DNA from: Pseudomonadota bacterium
GTDB taxonomy: Bacteria > Pseudomonadota > Alphaproteobacteria > Sphingomonadales > Sphingomonadaceae
DNA length: 14,207 nt
NCBI GenBank assembly: GCA_023390415.1
Contig: JAEWCW010000167.1
Coordinates: 1-14,207, forward strand
Direction: 5' to 3'
This document shows positions 12,707 to 14,207 of the stretch, in pieces. Under the pieces are notes generated by a model, which saw nothing but the letters and a program-made list of their open reading frames with translations, was not told the origin of the DNA and searched no databases. Each line of letters begins with the position of its first letter. Position 1 is the stretch's first letter. Made by a program: the position numbers and the translations under genes.

Positions 12707-12917
12707 TTACTCCGCTGCTATGCGCGCCGCGAGAATATATCCCCTTCCGTCTTCGCCGAGGCTTCGGCAGCCTCGCCCGTGCGGCCGGTACTGGTGGTCT
12801 TCGCCTCTCGCCGAACCCATGGCACACCTGTTCCAGTTTCCGCGGGTCGCGGGAGTTGGTGCCGCGGGGTCTCGAAGGAGTTGGCGTGCTTGACTACGTA
12901 AGCAGGCGCGCGAGCCC
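12707..12917 (-). pseudogene. Decayed second copy of the nrdB 3' end
   Basis: Aligns with 13696-13897 and probably a little beyond. An exact 23-bp block (12830-12852 = 13825-13847), a 25-bp block with two differences (12871-12895 versus 13873-13897), and the end ATATCCCCTTCCG are shared in the same order and strand. Translated, fragments such as VKHANSFE, GEAAEASAKTEGDIFS and AAE-stop match VEHANFFE, GEAEVAAKPEGDMFS and AAE-stop of NrdB, but small deletions break the frame. It lies between the 53-aa gene and the TIR-like gene, and its last codons supply the ribosome-binding site of the latter. Confidence 0.85.
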
Positions 12918-12925
12918 GGTTGCGG

Positions 12926-13087
12926 CTACTCGTCGTCCTCGGAAGAGTCGCTTCCGCCACCGCCGCCGCGGGGAGGGGTGTCGGTTTCGCTCGTCTCTGG
13001 CTGGTAGCCTCCGCGGACGCCACCCTCATGAGGTATGTACCCTTTGCGAATGTCTTCCCAGTCGACATCCCTATCGCGATCACTCAT
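12926..13087 (-). CDS. GYQP-type microprotein (53 aa) paired with DUF6338
   Basis: Short gene found by reading the strand directly. The ATG at 13087 has TAGGAG seven bases upstream, and the frame MSDRDRDVDWEDIRKGYIPH continues with GGVRGGYQP, then TDTPPRGGGGG, and ends SDSSEDDE with TAG. Two G-Y-[IQ]-P motifs are followed by a Pro/Gly-rich, then Ser/Asp-rich tail, so it is probably disordered. Only two bases separate the stop of the DUF6338 gene from this ATG, so the two are one translationally coupled unit. Small proteins with GYxP motifs and Gly/Pro tails beside helical membrane proteins are something I recall from defence islands, but I cannot verify this here. No function is known to me. 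Confidence 0.72.
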   Translation of the reverse strand: MSDRDRDVDWEDIRKGYIPHEGGVRGGYQPETSETDTPPRGGGGGSDSSEDDE

Positions 13088-13089
13088 GG

Positions 13090-13686
13090 TCAACTCCTAC
13101 GGAAAATTTCCACCCACTTAATATCCTTACCACACAGAAGCACGGCACGTACCGGCTCTATTCGCTCCCAATTTCCCTGCTTGGGAACCGACCAAACTTC
13201 CTCAATATACAAATCTCTCTCTGCTGTGGCGGAGGAAGCGAATGATTCCTTGCCCATGACGCCGGCATATCGTGTGCGGTCGTTCAGCCGAACGAGCACA
13301 AACGTTCCTTTAACTATCTTAGAAAAAGCATAATCCCACGCTGCCGGGATATGGTGCGTCGTCCTTAGCTTAAGTTTACGAGCAGCCCAATAAAAATATT
13401 CGCTTCGATCAATTGCCACCACAGCCAAGCCAACGACAGCGGGCACAATAAAGTATAGTAGTAGCTGCCATAGCCAAAGTGGCAACTGGATGCCGTTTTC
13501 AGCATGAAAGAGGGGGTGCGCGAGCGCATAATAAGCACTAGACGCAACCGCATAGGCAATCAGACGATCCTTGAGATCAACTGGTGGGCCCTCACGGAAA
13601 CGCGTTCGAATTCCCAATATGACGAGGCCGGGCGCAAGGACGGCTACCAAGCTCGTGACTTCGGAGGCTGAAGGTAAACTCGCCAC
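13090..13686 (-). CDS. DUF6338 family membrane protein
   Basis: 198 aa. Three hydrophobic segments (about 10-27, 43-60 and 70-92: VTSLVAVLAPGLVILGI, LIAYAVASSAYYALA, LWQLLLYFIVPAVVGLAVV) precede a soluble C-terminal domain with AAWDYAFSK (115-123), GTFVLVRLNDRTRYAGVMG, and ESFASSATAERDLYIEEVW (147-165). The W-D-x-x-F-S, V-L-V-x-L and S-F-A-S-S-x-x-x-x-R-D-L-Y-[IL]-E strings are the DUF6338 signature. The role is unknown. The GTG start at 13686 lies nine bases after the nrdB stop, using GGAG/AGGGA in and just after the nrdB end as ribosome-binding site, so expression should follow nrdB. Codon use is visibly less GC-rich than in nrdB. Confidence 0.82.
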   Translation of the reverse strand: MASLPSASEVTSLVAVLAPGLVILGIRTRFREGPPVDLKDRLIAYAVASSAYYALAHPLFHAENGIQLPLWLWQLLLYFIVPAVVGLAVVAIDRSEYFYWAARKLKLRTTHHIPAAWDYAFSKIVKGTFVLVRLNDRTRYAGVMGKESFASSATAERDLYIEEVWSVPKQGNWERIEPVRAVLLCGKDIKWVEIFRRS

Positions 13687-13695
13687 GGGGTGTCC

Positions 13696-14207
13696 CTACT
13701 CCGCCGCAACCCCCGCCTGCGAGAACATATCCCCTTCCGGCTTCGCGGCCACTTCAGCCTCGCCCGCGCCGCCGTCGTTCGCGGCCTTGGCCTTCTGGCG
13801 CTTGTCGAAGCTGTCCCAGACCTCGTTCCAGTTTCCGCGGGTCGCGGCCTTGCTGTACTCCGTGGCGCGCTGCTCGAAGAAGTTGGCGTGCTCGACTCCG
13901 TTGAGAAGCGGGGCGAGCCAGGGGAGGGGGTGCTCGTCGATCATGTAGATCGGCTGGAAGCCCAATTGGCCGAGGCGCCAGTCGGCGATGTAGCGGATAT
14001 ACTTCTTGATCTCCTTGGGCGTCATGCCCGGCACCGGACCCATCTCGAACGCGAGATCGATGAAGGCGTCCTCCAATCGCACCGTCTTCTGGCAGACGTC
14101 GAGAATCTCCTCCTTGACCGACTTGGTCAGGCAATCGCGCTCCTTCACGAAGGCGTGGAAGAGGCGGATGATGCCCTCGCAGTGAAGGCTCTCGTCGCGC
14201 ACGCTCC
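13696..14207 (-). CDS. nrdB: Ribonucleotide reductase class I beta subunit, C-terminal part (5' end outside window)
   Basis: R2 subunit that carries the di-metal radical cofactor for deoxynucleotide synthesis. The frame is open through the window edge. Visible: RDESLHCEG with the di-iron ligands Glu and His (E-S-L-H, equivalent to R-D-E-A-L-H in E. coli R2), KKYIRYIADWRLGQLGFQPIY (helix with the conserved Y-I-A-D-x-R-L-x-Q-L-G), and NGVEHANFFEQRATEYSKA. It ends with an acidic flexible tail (EGDMFSQAGVAAE) of the kind that docks to NrdA. It is directly followed by the DUF6338 gene nine bases after the TAG, and part of its 3' end is duplicated at 12707-12917. Its regulation cannot be seen because the promoter is outside. 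Confidence 0.94.
   Translation of the reverse strand, partial: SVRDESLHCEGIIRLFHAFVKERDCLTKSVKEEILDVCQKTVRLEDAFIDLAFEMGPVPGMTPKEIKKYIRYIADWRLGQLGFQPIYMIDEHPLPWLAPLLNGVEHANFFEQRATEYSKAATRGNWNEVWDSFDKRQKAKAANDGGAGEAEVAAKPEGDMFSQAGVAAE

Larger units (their letters stand above)
12926..13695 (-). mobile_element. Candidate two-gene cassette between nrdB-tail direct repeats
   Basis: The DUF6338 gene and its 53-aa partner fill exactly the space between the intact nrdB stop (13696) and the decayed nrdB tail (ending about 12917). No integrase or transposase is present. Flanking direct repeats made of a host gene's 3' end are the usual trace of site-specific integration, but a plain segmental duplication with insertion would look similar. 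Confidence 0.45.

Noticed and set aside
12718..13083. 121-codon minus-strand frame between the TIR-like and DUF6338 genes
   Set aside because: Its C-terminal half is the broken nrdB tail and its N-terminal half is out of frame with the well-supported 53-aa gene at 12926-13087.

Overview
The window looks like a chromosomal segment of a GC-rich alphaproteobacterium, most likely a sphingomonad. The reasons are the codon use (nearly all third positions G or C outside two islands), a TonB-dependent receptor next to lysA, and intergenic palindromic repeats built around CCCTCTCC/GGGGAGAGGG. No rRNA or tRNA gene was seen, so the placement is inference.

Positions 1-5743 are ordinary core or semi-core genes: the C-terminal part of a TonB-dependent receptor, lysA (diaminopimelate decarboxylase, GTG start inside a 13-bp hairpin), a convergent lipoprotein-like serine hydrolase whose 3' end overlaps lysA by 133 bp, a TMEM175/DUF1211 membrane protein and an ABM-fold monooxygenase. 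Positions 5806-6381 hold two related copies of a mosaic palindromic repeat. The second copy has acquired nested hairpin modules, including a 67-nt segment that folds almost completely into a three-way junction. A terminase-small-subunit-like HTH protein follows on the minus strand.

Positions 7138-10132 are a complete IS1595-family transposon: 26-bp perfect terminal inverted repeats, an 8-bp target duplication (ATCATTTA) on both sides, a 303-aa DDE transposase at one end and about 2 kb of cargo. The cargo is a toxin-antitoxin pair of the HI1419/HI1420 type with a recognisable promoter and operator, a HEPN-like protein (R-x4-H), and three small proteins. It landed 38 bp upstream of the HTH gene, next to a hairpin that holds that gene's Shine-Dalgarno sequence.

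Positions 10220-11570 return to high-GC genes: a 49-aa protein, an exported NTF2/DUF4440-like protein and a RibD/DHFR-like reductase. Positions 11873-13686 are a lower-GC accessory island directly downstream of nrdB (13696 to the window edge). It has a TIR-like/deoxyribosyltransferase-fold putative effector and a two-gene unit made of a DUF6338 membrane protein and a 53-aa Gly-Tyr-Gln-Pro (GYQP) microprotein too short to be caught by a 60-aa ORF cut-off. A decayed second copy of the nrdB 3' end (about 12707-12917) lies between them. Each cargo gene therefore begins a few bases after an nrdB stop codon, real or fossil. The simplest reading is repeated cassette integration at the nrdB 3' end, with the cargo transcribed from the nrdB operon. 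This is the most interesting signal in the window.
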